A DNA stretch of 64,000 nt from Agaribacillus aureus. GTDB taxonomy: Bacteria; Bacteroidota; Bacteroidia; Cytophagales; Cyclobacteriaceae. Below are positions 44,307-53,745 of this stretch, piece after piece. Made by a program: the position numbers and the translations under genes. The stretch is taken from positions 1,054,001 through 1,118,000 of the forward strand of contig JAUJEB010000001.1 in the NCBI GenBank assembly GCA_030442055.1, in the 5' to 3' direction. Below the pieces are notes generated by a model. It was not told where the DNA came from. It was given only the letters and a program-made list of their open reading frames with translations, and made no database searches. Position 1 is the first letter of the stretch; each line of letters starts with the position of its first letter.

Positions 44307-45836
44307 TTAGAATGTAAGTGACTCCAAACCAATATTTACGGTTTTGTTCTTTCTATCATAGGCGTAAATACATGTATGTCCTGCTTTACCTCTCAATGCG
44401 CCGGTCTTGGCATTTTTGGGATCTCCGACAACCATTTTCAGCTTTTTAGACATCGGGATCTTTTTGGTCTCCGACTCCTCTCCCCTGGCAATAGTAGATA
44501 TGCCCACATAGGGTTTTCCCGAGCCAAGCTTGGCACCTTCCCAGTTGGTGTACACGATGGCCGGTTTGCCCGAATCCGGTAAGGTGGTTACGTACTCAAA
44601 AGTAAACATGTTGAACCGCTTCAAATAATACGCCAGTGAAACACCACCAGCGCTGGCAATGGCCCCGTCCACGTAAATAGATTTATATGGCTTTTCAATT
44701 TTGTTAATGTCAAGTGGTTTTCCATTGTCATCATAGTTGAAAATAATATAATCCATTACGGTAAAACCCATGGGTGCCGTGCTGGAGCCACTTGCTGCTG
44801 CCAACAATGTACCTGCTTTCACCGTTTTCCTGAATGTTTCGGCAATTACCTGGTAACTTCCACCGGTTTTAGTGATCTCATGGAAAAGCACTTTTGGTTT
44901 GGAACCAATGCTAAACTTCCTCGATGTCGCTTTAAGAGCGTGTTTGATGCCATTATCCCAATCAATATTGTTAAAGGCAAGCTTCTTCCCTTCCGGTGAT
45001 AATTTCAGAAAGAATATCCCGTCGGAGTTAACCTGCTGCCATTTGCTTCCTTCAAAATACATGCCGGCAGTCACAATATTGCCATTTGGTTCCACCAGGA
45101 AAGCCGAGGGCAGTCCGGTGATTTGCCCATTGTATAAATCGTATTCGAATTGTTTTGTACCATTGCTGTCGTCAAAACTCACTAGTTTTCCCAATACTTT
45201 TTTGGACATCAGGGTGGGTTTTTCAATGGTTATTAACAAGAGCTTATTGTTGCCGGCCTCGGCAGCCTCAATGCCAACATAACCCCTGTCCCTGGTCACT
45301 GTCTCTTCCCAAACCGTATTTAAATCACGATCGATTTTTTCAACTGAATAGCCCCATTTCTTCTCTTTTACGGCGGAAGTTACGTAAAATCCGTTCCCAT
45401 CTGTCCCGGGAAATACCTTCATTGAATTGGCCGTGGCAAATTTTCGATGTTTTCTGTCCTCTCTTTTAATAACATTGCCATCACTATCGATAGTAATAAA
45501 TGTGTTTAATTTCTTGCTGGCATCGGAAAAAATGAAAAGAAAATCCTTTCCATTGTACTCGGACCCAATTAATGCTGATCGTTTAGTTACGGTAACAGGG
45601 GTTTGTTTGAGCAGGTTTAAGTCTAAATCCAAAATGTCAAGATTTAGGGTAACCATCCCCTTTTTCAGCTTCTCACTTAAATAATAAGTATAATAACCTA
45701 CGGCCTTATCGCCGTTAGTAATGGACTCCACACCCCTGAAATGCAGGGGCTTTACGCCAGTAATTTGATATTGCTGCGCGTTTACGGTGGTAATTACACA
45801 AAAAAATAACGTGCTTAAGATAATTGTTTTTCTCAT
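44307..45836 (-). CDS. Hypothetical exported protein (DUF6770-like)
   Basis: The 509-residue protein has a signal peptide (LFFCVITTVNAQQ). The body has beta-propeller-like or WD-like repeats of the type LDLNLLKQTPVTV, NGFYVTSAVKEKKWGYSVEKID, GNIVTAGMYFEGSKW and IFNYDDNGKPLDINKIEK. I recall such a family (DUF6770) in Bacteroidota but am not certain of the match. Function unknown; probably periplasmic. Confidence 0.7.
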   Translation of the reverse strand: MRKTIILSTLFFCVITTVNAQQYQITGVKPLHFRGVESITNGDKAVGYYTYYLSEKLKKGMVTLNLDILDLDLNLLKQTPVTVTKRSALIGSEYNGKDFLFIFSDASKKLNTFITIDSDGNVIKREDRKHRKFATANSMKVFPGTDGNGFYVTSAVKEKKWGYSVEKIDRDLNTVWEETVTRDRGYVGIEAAEAGNNKLLLITIEKPTLMSKKVLGKLVSFDDSNGTKQFEYDLYNGQITGLPSAFLVEPNGNIVTAGMYFEGSKWQQVNSDGIFFLKLSPEGKKLAFNNIDWDNGIKHALKATSRKFSIGSKPKVLFHEITKTGGSYQVIAETFRKTVKAGTLLAAASGSSTAPMGFTVMDYIIFNYDDNGKPLDINKIEKPYKSIYVDGAIASAGGVSLAYYLKRFNMFTFEYVTTLPDSGKPAIVYTNWEGAKLGSGKPYVGISTIARGEESETKKIPMSKKLKMVVGDPKNAKTGALRGKAGHTCIYAYDRKNKTVNIGLESLTF

Positions 45837-45885
45837 GTCTGTTCGTAAAAAAATATTTGGTTAATTGCCAAATCTATTTTTGTTC

Positions 45886-46452
45886 ATGGGAAAGAAAAAT
45901 AAAATACCGTGCCTTATAGTACTCGTATTATCATTTGGCCCCTTTTGCTCAAAAGCGCAGGAAGAGGAATCTCTGCGGTTTACTTACAATGGTGATGATG
46001 CTAAAATCGCCCAATTGACAAAGCAAAACATGCATTTTGGGTCTGCGGCATACGGTTTCATTGCCGATGAGGAAGGGATCGCGTTTCCTTATTTGATAAC
46101 GCTTAATTACGAATATGGAACCAGGTTACTTGAATTAGGCGAAATCGCCGGCATTTCCCTCAACTTTAATCCTCATATTGCTATAACACACTTTTTCGTT
46201 GGTCGTATCAGCGGTTCAGCTAACCTGAACCTTTTCAATTACGCCACAGAATCCTCCGATCAAAAACTGGGATTTTTCGCAGGTATTGGCTATGAATACT
46301 TTGGGTCATCCTTTGGGGTCAATGATCTGTACCCGGTGGTGAGAGGTGGGTTTATTTTTGACAATTTCAGATTATTATTTCAAAACGGCATCCAAACCGA
46401 CTTTGAACCTGGTAAATACCTTGTTTCGGTGGGTGCCAAAATCGATTTATAA
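45886..46452 (+). CDS. Exported protein with outer-membrane barrel-like strands
   Basis: The start at 45886 (MGKKNKIPC) gives 188 residues with a signal peptide ending near CSKAQ. Glycine- and aromatic-rich strands follow (YLITLNYEYGTRL, GFFAGIGYEYFGSSFG, KYLVSVGAKIDL at the end), consistent with a small outer-membrane beta-barrel. The 133 bp to the next gene are entirely occupied by repeat copy B. No family name recognised. Confidence 0.65.
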   Translation: MGKKNKIPCLIVLVLSFGPFCSKAQEEESLRFTYNGDDAKIAQLTKQNMHFGSAAYGFIADEEGIAFPYLITLNYEYGTRLLELGEIAGISLNFNPHIAITHFFVGRISGSANLNLFNYATESSDQKLGFFAGIGYEYFGSSFGVNDLYPVVRGGFIFDNFRLLFQNGIQTDFEPGKYLVSVGAKIDL

Positions 46453-46454
46453 CC

Positions 46455-46588
46455 ATGAAACCGACATGCTTGATATAATTATTAAACTCACACCGCGTGT
46501 CGCCATAGCTTTAGCGGCGGCGCAAGGGAATGATTATAGCAAGCATCAAAGGTTCCATGTGACCGAAAAAATAAATTATAAACACATG
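46455..46588 (+). repeat. Start-codon-abutting repeat, copy B
   Basis: Starts 2 bp after the stop of the previous gene and ends in the ATG of the YwqK-repeat gene, so it fills the gap. It matches 13736-13870 in inverted orientation at about 92 percent. An in-frame reading (MLDIIIKLTPRVAIALAAAQ...) joins the downstream gene here but ends early in copy A because of a one-base indel. It is therefore unlikely to be a conserved protein. Confidence 0.8.
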
Positions 46589-47578
46589 AAAAAAGCTATT
46601 TTTTTACTTGTAATGGTGAGTTTTCACCTAACCGTACCTGCCCAAAAAAAAGAAACTACCTATTGGAATGAAAAAACAGGACAGCTAAAAAGCCAGGGAC
46701 TTCTGAATCGGAAGGGATATAAGGAAGGCAGATGGCAAAGTTGGTATAAAGACGGGCAACTCCGCTCGGAGGAACACTATGAAAACGGCGTAAAACTGGG
46801 AAAATGCTCTTACTGGCATCCCAACGGACAATTAAAAAACGCCACCGTCTATGTACCCAGCGATTACTTCCATGAATTCAAAATAGAAAGGGAATCCCTT
46901 CCAGCAGATGGGGGTTGGGTATGCTATTTCGCCAACGGGCAAACACAATCAGAAGGAAAATATCTTCGTGGTGCAAAGGATGGTACCTGGACCGACTATT
47001 TTGAAAATGGTCACAAGAAAAAGGTATATGCAGTACAAAACGAATTGAAGGAAGGTCAGTGGGAGGAATATTACGAAAATGGGCAGCAAAAAAGTATTGG
47101 AAATTATAAAAACAATGACAAAGCTGATCTATGGAAACATTTTCACGAAAACGGGCAGGTAAAGCGCATTGAATCTTATGATGAGCGCGGTAAAGTGAAT
47201 GGCAAATTTGTTTCCTACCACGACAACGGAAAATTAAAAGAGGAAGGAAACTATCTGGCGGGTAAAAAAGAAGGGATCTGGAAAATGTGGCATCCTGACG
47301 GCACTAAAAAAATGGAATCACATCACCGCAATGGCCGCTATGACGGCGACTATAAAAGCTGGCACAACACCGGTAAAATCGCAGAAAAAGGCATCTACAA
47401 TAACGGGCTGAAAATCGGCGAGTGGAATGAATGGCATCAATCGGGACAACTAAGGTGTAAGACGGTTTACAAAAATGGCCTGAAGGACGATCGCTGTCAA
47501 TTCTGGAATAACGAAGGCCAGCTGGTGAAGGAAATACTCTATAAAAACGGCAAAAAGAAGAAAGAAACCCGTCTTTAA
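46586..47578 (+). CDS. Exported YwqK/MORN_2 repeat protein
   Basis: The 330-residue protein has a signal peptide (MKKAIFLLVMVSFHLTVPAQ) and about twelve repeats of the YwqK/MORN_2 type, with the pattern G.W..Y..NGQ......Y.NG (for example GRWQSWYKDGQLRSEEHYEN and GIWKMWHPDGTKKMESHHRN). Such repeats form a beta-solenoid of unknown function; the family name as antitoxin component is historical and not supported here by a toxin gene. The start at 46586 is preferred to frames opening further upstream, which run through the repeat. Confidence 0.85.
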   Translation: MKKAIFLLVMVSFHLTVPAQKKETTYWNEKTGQLKSQGLLNRKGYKEGRWQSWYKDGQLRSEEHYENGVKLGKCSYWHPNGQLKNATVYVPSDYFHEFKIERESLPADGGWVCYFANGQTQSEGKYLRGAKDGTWTDYFENGHKKKVYAVQNELKEGQWEEYYENGQQKSIGNYKNNDKADLWKHFHENGQVKRIESYDERGKVNGKFVSYHDNGKLKEEGNYLAGKKEGIWKMWHPDGTKKMESHHRNGRYDGDYKSWHNTGKIAEKGIYNNGLKIGEWNEWHQSGQLRCKTVYKNGLKDDRCQFWNNEGQLVKEILYKNGKKKKETRL

Positions 47579-47625
47579 CAAATACCATTTTTCTAGCAAA
47601 TGATCCATTTTATTAAATAGTGACC

Positions 47626-47657
47626 TTTGACGATTTATTCTTTTTTCCGTATCTTTG
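47626..47657 (+). promoter_or_regulatory. Near-consensus promoter of ilvE
   Basis: TTTG at 47626-47629 and TATCTTTG at 47650-47657, with a 20-base spacer, match the Bacteroidota housekeeping consensus. The ATG of ilvE is 34 bp downstream. Confidence 0.7.
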
Positions 47658-47691
47658 AAGCTCGTTTATTCCATATTTAAACCCCGTTATC

Positions 47692-48756
47692 ATGATTGAG
47701 ACGATAGATATTAAAATAGGGCAGACTGCTAAATCCAGAATCAATGAGTTGGATTTTGACAACATACCATTTGGAAGGGTCTTTTCAGATCATATGTTTG
47801 TCGCGGAGTTTGATAACGGTGTCTGGAAAAATTTTGAAATCAGACCTTACGAATTTCTAAGCCTGTCTCCGGCTAATACCATACTTCACTATGGTCAGTC
47901 AGTATTTGAAGGAATGAAGGCCTATAAAAATCTTAATGGCGAAGCTATACTTTTCAGGCCCCTGGACAATTTCATTCGGTTGAACAAATCAGCCAGAAGG
48001 ATGTGTATTCCGGAATTACCCGAAGAACTTTTTATGGGGGGGCTGACAGAGCTAATCAGGAAAGACTCCCAGTGGATACCGGACCGTCCCGGCACTTCTT
48101 TGTATGTAAGGCCATTTATCTTTGCATCTGATGATTATATTGGCATAAAGCCTTCCGATACTTATAAATTTATCATTTTCACATGTCCCGTGGGTGCCTA
48201 TTACAGCCAACCAGTAAGGGTAAAAATAGAGACGGAATTTTCAAGAGCCTTTGAGGGTGGCGTTGGTTACGCCAAAACCGGAGGTAACTATGCCGCTTCG
48301 TTGTACCCAGCCAAATTGGCTCAGGAGAAAGGTTATGATCAGTTAATCTGGACTGACGGAAAAACACATCAATATATCGAAGAATCAGGCACCATGAACT
48401 TGATGTTCGTTATTGATGGCAAGATAATAACTGCCCCAACCGATGACACCATATTGAAAGGAGTAACCAGGGACAGCGCACTAACCCTCGCGAGAGACTG
48501 GGGAATTGAGGTTGAAGAACGAAAAGTTGCCGTTGCCGAAATACTGGAAGCCCTTAAGGCCGGAAAGGTACAGGAAGCTTTTGGCACGGGCACCGCAGCT
48601 ACCATTGCTCATATTGCTGAGATCGGTTACGATGGTGTAGATTATCAACTTCCACCTGTTGAAGGAAGAACCGTTTCCAATAAGATCCTGGCTGCTCTAA
48701 ATGATATTAAATTGGGTAAAGCCGAAGATAAATTCAACTGGATCCACAAAGTCTGA
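47692..48756 (+). CDS. ilvE: Branched-chain amino acid aminotransferase
   Basis: The 354-residue class IV aminotransferase has the PLP lysine in VGYAKTGGNYAAS, HYGQSVFEGMKAYKN, GTSLYVRPFIFASDD, EESGTMNLMFVIDG and GTGTAATIAHI. It catalyses the last step of leucine, isoleucine and valine synthesis and the first of their breakdown. It has its own promoter. A hairpin (CGCCAGA/TCTGGCG, 48800-48818) follows the stop without a T run on this strand. Confidence 0.95.
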   Translation: MIETIDIKIGQTAKSRINELDFDNIPFGRVFSDHMFVAEFDNGVWKNFEIRPYEFLSLSPANTILHYGQSVFEGMKAYKNLNGEAILFRPLDNFIRLNKSARRMCIPELPEELFMGGLTELIRKDSQWIPDRPGTSLYVRPFIFASDDYIGIKPSDTYKFIIFTCPVGAYYSQPVRVKIETEFSRAFEGGVGYAKTGGNYAASLYPAKLAQEKGYDQLIWTDGKTHQYIEESGTMNLMFVIDGKIITAPTDDTILKGVTRDSALTLARDWGIEVEERKVAVAEILEALKAGKVQEAFGTGTAATIAHIAEIGYDGVDYQLPPVEGRTVSNKILAALNDIKLGKAEDKFNWIHKV

Positions 48757-48881
48757 TTTTCATTTTAGCGGCAACTTATCATCCTTTTCTTTTAGAAAAC
48801 GCCAGATAAAGTCTGGCGGCCAAAGCGCAATACATCGGCACAAATATTAATCTATGATATTTAAGGTTGTATCCGCATATG

Positions 48882-49082
48882 GATAAGACTGGGAACACAA
48901 AACCCAATCATCAAAAAAAAACTGCTTTTAGCCTGATAATACTATTTTTATCAGCGGGTATTTTTCTTATTTTGGATAATGCCGGCCATGCTTTTAACGA
49001 TGATTTCAACCAGTACAAAAAGCGGTCGCGAGCAGACAACTATCAGATTGATATTTTCATTATGAATACATGTCTCAATTAG
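48882..49082 (+). CDS. Possible small single-span membrane protein
   Basis: From the ATG at 48882 a 66-codon frame encodes a hydrophobic segment (TAFSLIILFLSAGIFLILDN) followed by a polar tail, and its stop overlaps the next gene by 13 bp, suggesting coupling. No homologue is recognised and the codon use is AT-rich. It may be spurious. Confidence 0.35.
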   Translation, partial: DKTGNTKPNHQKKTAFSLIILFLSAGIFLILDNAGHAFNDDFNQYKKRSRADNYQIDIFIMNTCLN

Positions 49083-49600
49083 TAAAATATTGTTTGTTGC
49101 TGACGATAGTTTTTCACGTCGCTGACACCGCCGCTCAGGGGCATAAATACCTGATGCTGGAAAGGGGGCACAGTCTAAAAAAAATAAGGATCTATCCGGG
49201 ATCAACGCTTAGGTTTAAATTTGAAGGTGATAAACGTTTTTATTCCGGAAAGATAAAAGACCTTCGCGGCGACATGATCATTTTTGAAAATTCGATCATT
49301 AAAGTACAAGAGATTGCCGGGATAGATATCTCGGAGTTTAAAAAACAACCACCATTGCTGTACGGGTTCGCAAAAAAACTTCCCGTTGCCGGAGCCGGAT
49401 ATTTTTTAATTGATCAGTTTAACAGGTCCGTTGTCAATGGACAGTCACTTCATATAGACCGTAAGGTATTAAGAACCAGCGCTATCATGGTGGGTGTAGG
49501 ATTATTATTAGGCTTTACGGTTAAAAACAATGTTAAGATCAGGGGTCGAAATCGACTGCGTATTGTAAACTTGCTTCCCGAGGCAAACAACAAAAATTGA
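49070..49600 (+). CDS. Hypothetical exported protein
   Basis: The 176-residue protein has a signal peptide (KYCLLLTIVFHVADTAAQ), a middle of beta-strands (RIYPGSTLRFKFEGDKRFYSGKIKDLRG) and two C-terminal hydrophobic segments (AGAGYFLIDQF, AIMVGVGLLLGFTV). I recognise this general layout from Bacteroidota genomes but no named family. It stands between ilvE and prfB on the same strand. Confidence 0.65.
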   Translation: MSQLVKYCLLLTIVFHVADTAAQGHKYLMLERGHSLKKIRIYPGSTLRFKFEGDKRFYSGKIKDLRGDMIIFENSIIKVQEIAGIDISEFKKQPPLLYGFAKKLPVAGAGYFLIDQFNRSVVNGQSLHIDRKVLRTSAIMVGVGLLLGFTVKNNVKIRGRNRLRIVNLLPEANNKN

Positions 49601-49629
49601 TTAAGGCCTGATTTTTCGCCTCAACTCGT

Positions 49630-49637
49630 TATATTTG
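49630..49637 (+). promoter_or_regulatory. -7 element before prfB
   Basis: TATATTTG fits TAnnTTTG and ends 23 bp before the prfB ATG (49661). The -33 position has no clear TTTG. Confidence 0.45.
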
Positions 49638-49660
49638 GCCTTCATTAATCAAATTTAAAT

Positions 49661-50738
49661 ATGACCACAGATCAGTTGAAAGATTTAAAGGCGCGTGTAG
49701 AGGCCTTAAGGAGGTATCTTTGACTACGATAACAAAATAAAAGAGGTAGAAGAAGAAGAAAACCTCACCACCCAACCCAGCTTTTGGGATGACCCAAAAG
49801 AAGCTGAAAAGATCCTTAAGAATATTAAATCCAAAAAAATCTGGACCGACAGTTTCAATTCGCTTCACAGTAAATTGGAGGATCTCGAAACATTAAACGA
49901 ATTTCACGAATCGGGAGAGGCAAGTCAGGAGGAAGTCGACGAGGAATACCAAAAATCAATGGAGGCCCTGGAAGAGCTGGAATTCAAAAAGATGCTAAGC
50001 AATGAAGAGGATCAGCTCAACGCTATGATTGAAATTAACCCCGGGGCAGGCGGCACGGAAAGCCAGGATTGGGCTGATATGCTTAACCGAATGTACATCA
50101 TGTGGGGGGAGCGGAACGGTTACGCCGTGAAACAAATCAATTATCAGGCAGGAGATACCGCCGGTATCAAATCCGCTACGTTGGAGATCAGCGGAGATTT
50201 CGCCTACGGTAATTTGAAATCAGAGATTGGTGTCCATCGCCTGGTGAGAATTTCTCCTTTTGATTCGGGAGGAAGGCGACATACTTCATTTGCATCGGTT
50301 TACGTCTACCCGGAAGTTGACGATAATATAGAAATAAACGTCAATCCGGCTGATATAACCTGGGAAACTTTCCGGTCAGGTGGCGCCGGTGGGCAAAATG
50401 TTAATAAGGTGGAGACGGCAGTGCGGTTGCGGCATGCGCCTTCGGGGATCATCATTGAGTGTCAGCAGGAAAGATCTCAATTGCAAAATAAGGAGAAAGC
50501 CTTAAAAATGCTGAAATCAAAGCTTTACCAACAGGAAATTGAAAAACGCAATGAGGAAAGGGATAAAATCGAAAGCGGCAAAATGAAAATTGATTTCGGA
50601 TCCCAGATCCGCAATTATGTTTTGCACCCCTACAAGCTTGTAAAGGATGCCCGAACCAGCATGGAGCGCAGCGACGTACAAAATGTGCTGGATGGGGATC
50701 TAAATGATTTTATCAAGGCTTTTTTGATGAGTCAGTGA
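49661..50738 (+). CDS. prfB: Peptide chain release factor 2 (programmed +1 frameshift)
   Basis: The gene starts at the ATG at 49661. The zero frame is 20 codons, ending TAT CTT TGA at 49723. Ribosomes slip +1 at CTT TGA C (the Asp codon GAC begins at 49722), prompted by an internal Shine-Dalgarno AGGAGG (49709-49714), and continue to 50738. Joined length is about 358 residues. RF2 features are present: the tripeptide SPF ([12 protein letters not shown]) near residue 196 and GGQ in [13 protein letters not shown] near 243. It recognises UGA and UAA and is autoregulated by the shift. The shift is normal, not a broken gene. Confidence 0.95.
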
Positions 50739-50773
50739 TATTGGTTTTTGGTCTGAGAATTTCTTTCAAAAAA

Positions 50774-53386
50774 TCATTCGGGCCTGAGATTCTTGACAGG
50801 GTTGCTGAAAGCAGCCCTCAAAACCCGAAAACCAACGGTGGTCCAGGTTACCAGTAAGGTAGAACCAATAGCCACTAAAAAAAGTGCTAATCCTAAAGAG
50901 GTGCGATAGGCAAAACCTTCGAGCCATTTTTGCATGGTGAAATAAGCAACCGGGCATGCTATTACGTTGGCGACAAGTACCAATAAAAGGAATTTCTTCG
51001 TAACCATATTGGAAATACCAGTAACCGAGGCACCTAATACTTTGCGAATGGCAATCTCCTTTAGGCGGTCTTTAACAGTCATATTGGCTATAGCAAACAT
51101 TCCCATAAAAGCTATGAACAACGCCAAAATGGTGAGGCATAAAATAATATCGGATAGTCTTTTCTCCCGCGCATGGAGGTCGGCAAATGTCTGGTCGAGG
51201 AAAGTATACTTCATCGGTATTCCATCTGTAAAATCATACCAAATATCTTCAATGGCGACCAGTGTTTCGGATAGGTTGCCGGCGGAAACCTTAAGATTGA
51301 GATAATCCATCGGCCGCTCCCGGTAAAAAAACGCAAAAGGTTTTATCTCCTTTTTAAAATCGGTAAAATGGAAGTCCTTGACGACGCCGATAACTTTTCC
51401 ATAAGTTGTGATTGAATCATTCTGAGAGGCCAGTGGCAGACTTTTCCCAACATCTTCATGAGTCATGCCCAGCTCCCGCAAGCCGGTCTCGTTGACTACA
51501 ATGGTAAGACCTTGCACATCTGTGGGTCGCTCGCGCGAAAAGTTTCTTCCTGTGACAAATTCCAGGCCCATCGTTTCAATGAATTCGGGCTCAATATCGA
51601 ACAGGTTCATGACAAATCCATCGGGATAGCCCAGCGTTCTGGTCCAGTTCAGGCCACCAAGCACGCCACTGGATAAACTTGCCGCAGGGATATTAGCAAC
51701 TTTAAGGAGTTCCGTCTTAAACGCCTCCTGATTTTTAATGCTCTTCGCATTTTCTATGACCATTACCTGTTCGGGTAAGAAACCCTTGTCGGCATTTTTC
51801 ATGTATTGCAACTGTCTGTACACTACAATAGTACCAAAAATCATAAAGGCTGAAATTGCAAACTGGATGACCAATAAACCCTTTCTTAAACCCAATGCGG
51901 ATCTTCCGGCGCGATTAAAAATCCCTTTAACTGCCAGCGCAGCTTTAAACGAAGAAAGGTGCAAGGCAGGGAATAATCCGGCTATAATTCCCGTAACCAG
52001 AACTACCAGACAGATGCCCAGAAAAATACCGAGATTTTCCGGCTGCAGCAAGGAAATCTCACGCCCCAGAATCTCTCCCAGGTATTTAAAAAGTAGCTCC
52101 GATAAAATGCTTCCTACCACCAGGGAAATTGAGATGATCAATAGCGTCTCTATCATAAACAAGGCAATGAGCGATTTTTTATAGGCCCCAAACACCTTTC
52201 GGATACCTACCTCTTTAAACCTTTTATAAGACTCGGCCACCGTGAGATTCAGGTAATTTATGCATGAAACGACCAATACAAAAACTGCCAATATCGCGAA
52301 TATATACACATTATTCATGTCCCCGTTGGCCTCCAGTTCCCATTTCAGGTTTGATTTCAGATGAATGTCAGTTAAAGCTTGCGAATAAATAATGTTATGG
52401 TTTTCCTGTTCGTTCTGATAGCTTTCATAAAAGGGTTGAAATTTTACCTCCAGATTGGCTACGTCGGCTCCCGGTGACAATTTGATATACGTATAATAAT
52501 TATACCAACCCCAATCCTGTTCAAGGTTCTGGCGGCTGATTTTTAATAAAAAGTCAAATTTAAAATGTGAGTGGACCGGCACATCCTCCAAAACAGCTGA
52601 AATTCTGAAGGTTTCATTTTTACCTCCATACATCGTCAAGACCTCTCCAACGACATCTTCTTTTCCAAAATACTTTCTTGCCGCACTTCTGGTGATAACC
52701 ATCTGATCGGGATAAGCCAAGGCATTTTGAGTATCTCCATAGATCGCCGGAAAGCTGAAAACATCAAAAAAAGTCGAATCCGTATATATCAAACCCTCTT
52801 CGTGGAATTTATTATTGTTGGAAGCACCAAGCAAAAACTTTCTTCCCCAGTTTGGATATAGTCTGACGGAGGACGCTACCTCCGGAAAGTCTCTTTTCAA
52901 CGCTGGCGCCAACGCAGGTGGTGTGGTAGCGTCAGGCAACCGGCGTTGGTTTGAATCAACAAAGTCGATCACCACGCGGTAAATGCGATCAGCGTCGTGA
53001 TGAAATCTGTCGTAGCTCAGCTCTCCTTTCAGATAAATGAAAATAAAAATGAAGCAGGCAATACCCACCCCCAGGCTTAACACATTCATAATGGCCGTTG
53101 CCTTGTGCTTCAAAACATTGCGTACAGCAAATTTCAGATAACTTTTGTACATGATGGTTTTCTTTGAATTTTTACGTTTCCCTTTCATTGCAAATGGCCT
53201 TAAAAAATGAAGCACCTCATACCAATAGATCATATTGGCATGCCAGCGGCGCTTATGCGCCCTTTCTATCCGGTAAGATTCGTGCAAATCTCCCTTCACC
53301 TCTTCCAACAACTTACCTTGGCAAAACCAGCTTAAAAAACGATCTGCGGATTTTGGTGGCCTCATATCCTTAGATTGATTTATCAT
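50774..53386 (-). CDS. FtsX-type ABC permease with PadR-linked N-terminal prefix domain
   Basis: The 870-residue protein has a cytosolic N-terminal prefix (about residues 1-75: ADRFLSWFCQGKLLEEVKGDL, a permease prefix domain of the type found beside PadR regulators). A double MacB/FtsX core follows: ESYKRFKEVGIRKVFGA near 390 and VKDRLKEIAIRKVLGA near 770 precede helices. It overlaps the PadR gene by 17 bp and should be regulated by it. No ATPase is adjacent. Confidence 0.9.
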   Translation of the reverse strand: MINQSKDMRPPKSADRFLSWFCQGKLLEEVKGDLHESYRIERAHKRRWHANMIYWYEVLHFLRPFAMKGKRKNSKKTIMYKSYLKFAVRNVLKHKATAIMNVLSLGVGIACFIFIFIYLKGELSYDRFHHDADRIYRVVIDFVDSNQRRLPDATTPPALAPALKRDFPEVASSVRLYPNWGRKFLLGASNNNKFHEEGLIYTDSTFFDVFSFPAIYGDTQNALAYPDQMVITRSAARKYFGKEDVVGEVLTMYGGKNETFRISAVLEDVPVHSHFKFDFLLKISRQNLEQDWGWYNYYTYIKLSPGADVANLEVKFQPFYESYQNEQENHNIIYSQALTDIHLKSNLKWELEANGDMNNVYIFAILAVFVLVVSCINYLNLTVAESYKRFKEVGIRKVFGAYKKSLIALFMIETLLIISISLVVGSILSELLFKYLGEILGREISLLQPENLGIFLGICLVVLVTGIIAGLFPALHLSSFKAALAVKGIFNRAGRSALGLRKGLLVIQFAISAFMIFGTIVVYRQLQYMKNADKGFLPEQVMVIENAKSIKNQEAFKTELLKVANIPAASLSSGVLGGLNWTRTLGYPDGFVMNLFDIEPEFIETMGLEFVTGRNFSRERPTDVQGLTIVVNETGLRELGMTHEDVGKSLPLASQNDSITTYGKVIGVVKDFHFTDFKKEIKPFAFFYRERPMDYLNLKVSAGNLSETLVAIEDIWYDFTDGIPMKYTFLDQTFADLHAREKRLSDIILCLTILALFIAFMGMFAIANMTVKDRLKEIAIRKVLGASVTGISNMVTKKFLLLVLVANVIACPVAYFTMQKWLEGFAYRTSLGLALFLVAIGSTLLVTWTTVGFRVLRAAFSNPVKNLRPE

Positions 53387-53720
53387 AACTCAGTCGTTTC
53401 CAGGCGAGATCCGGGATTTGATTCCACAACGAATTTCTAATTTCATGATTCTTTTCCAGAGCCCTTTTTCCGGCAACTGTAATATGAAATAATCGCTTGC
53501 GTCGACCACCCCGTTCGTGGGTAGCGTTGGCCAATTCCGATTTGAGATAACCCTTACTTTCCAGGCGGTTCAATGCCGAATGAATCGCTCCAATAGCAAC
53601 TTTTCTACCGGTTTGGTCATTGATCTCCTGCCTGATACCAAGACCATAAGCCTCCGGAAAAAGCACACCGACAATTAACAAAACCAGTTCTTCGAATTCC
53701 CCTAATTGCGTTCCTTTCAT
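53370..53720 (-). CDS. PadR family transcriptional regulator
   Basis: The ATG at 53720 gives 116 residues starting MKGTQLGEFEELVLLIVG, which is the standard start of this PadR subgroup; a TTG at 53735 would add 5. A winged helix (about 35-80: HSALNRLESKGYLKSELA, ERGGRRKRLFHITVAGKRAL) and a dimer helix follow. It is the first gene of the PadR/permease operon. A perfect inverted repeat lies 26 bp upstream (53746-53781) as a likely operator. Confidence 0.9.
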   Translation of the reverse strand: MKGTQLGEFEELVLLIVGVLFPEAYGLGIRQEINDQTGRKVAIGAIHSALNRLESKGYLKSELANATHERGGRRKRLFHITVAGKRALEKNHEIRNSLWNQIPDLAWKRLSYDKSI

Positions 53721-53745
53721 ATCAAGTTCAATCAATTTTCATAAA

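Noticed and set aside
46346-46585. N-terminal extension of the YwqK-repeat protein
   Set aside because: The frame upstream of 46586 runs through the preceding gene in another frame and through repeat copy B; the signal peptide starts at 46586.
49661-49723. prfB as a frameshifted pseudogene
   Set aside because: The AGGAGG...CTTTGAC arrangement is the normal programmed shift site of release factor 2.
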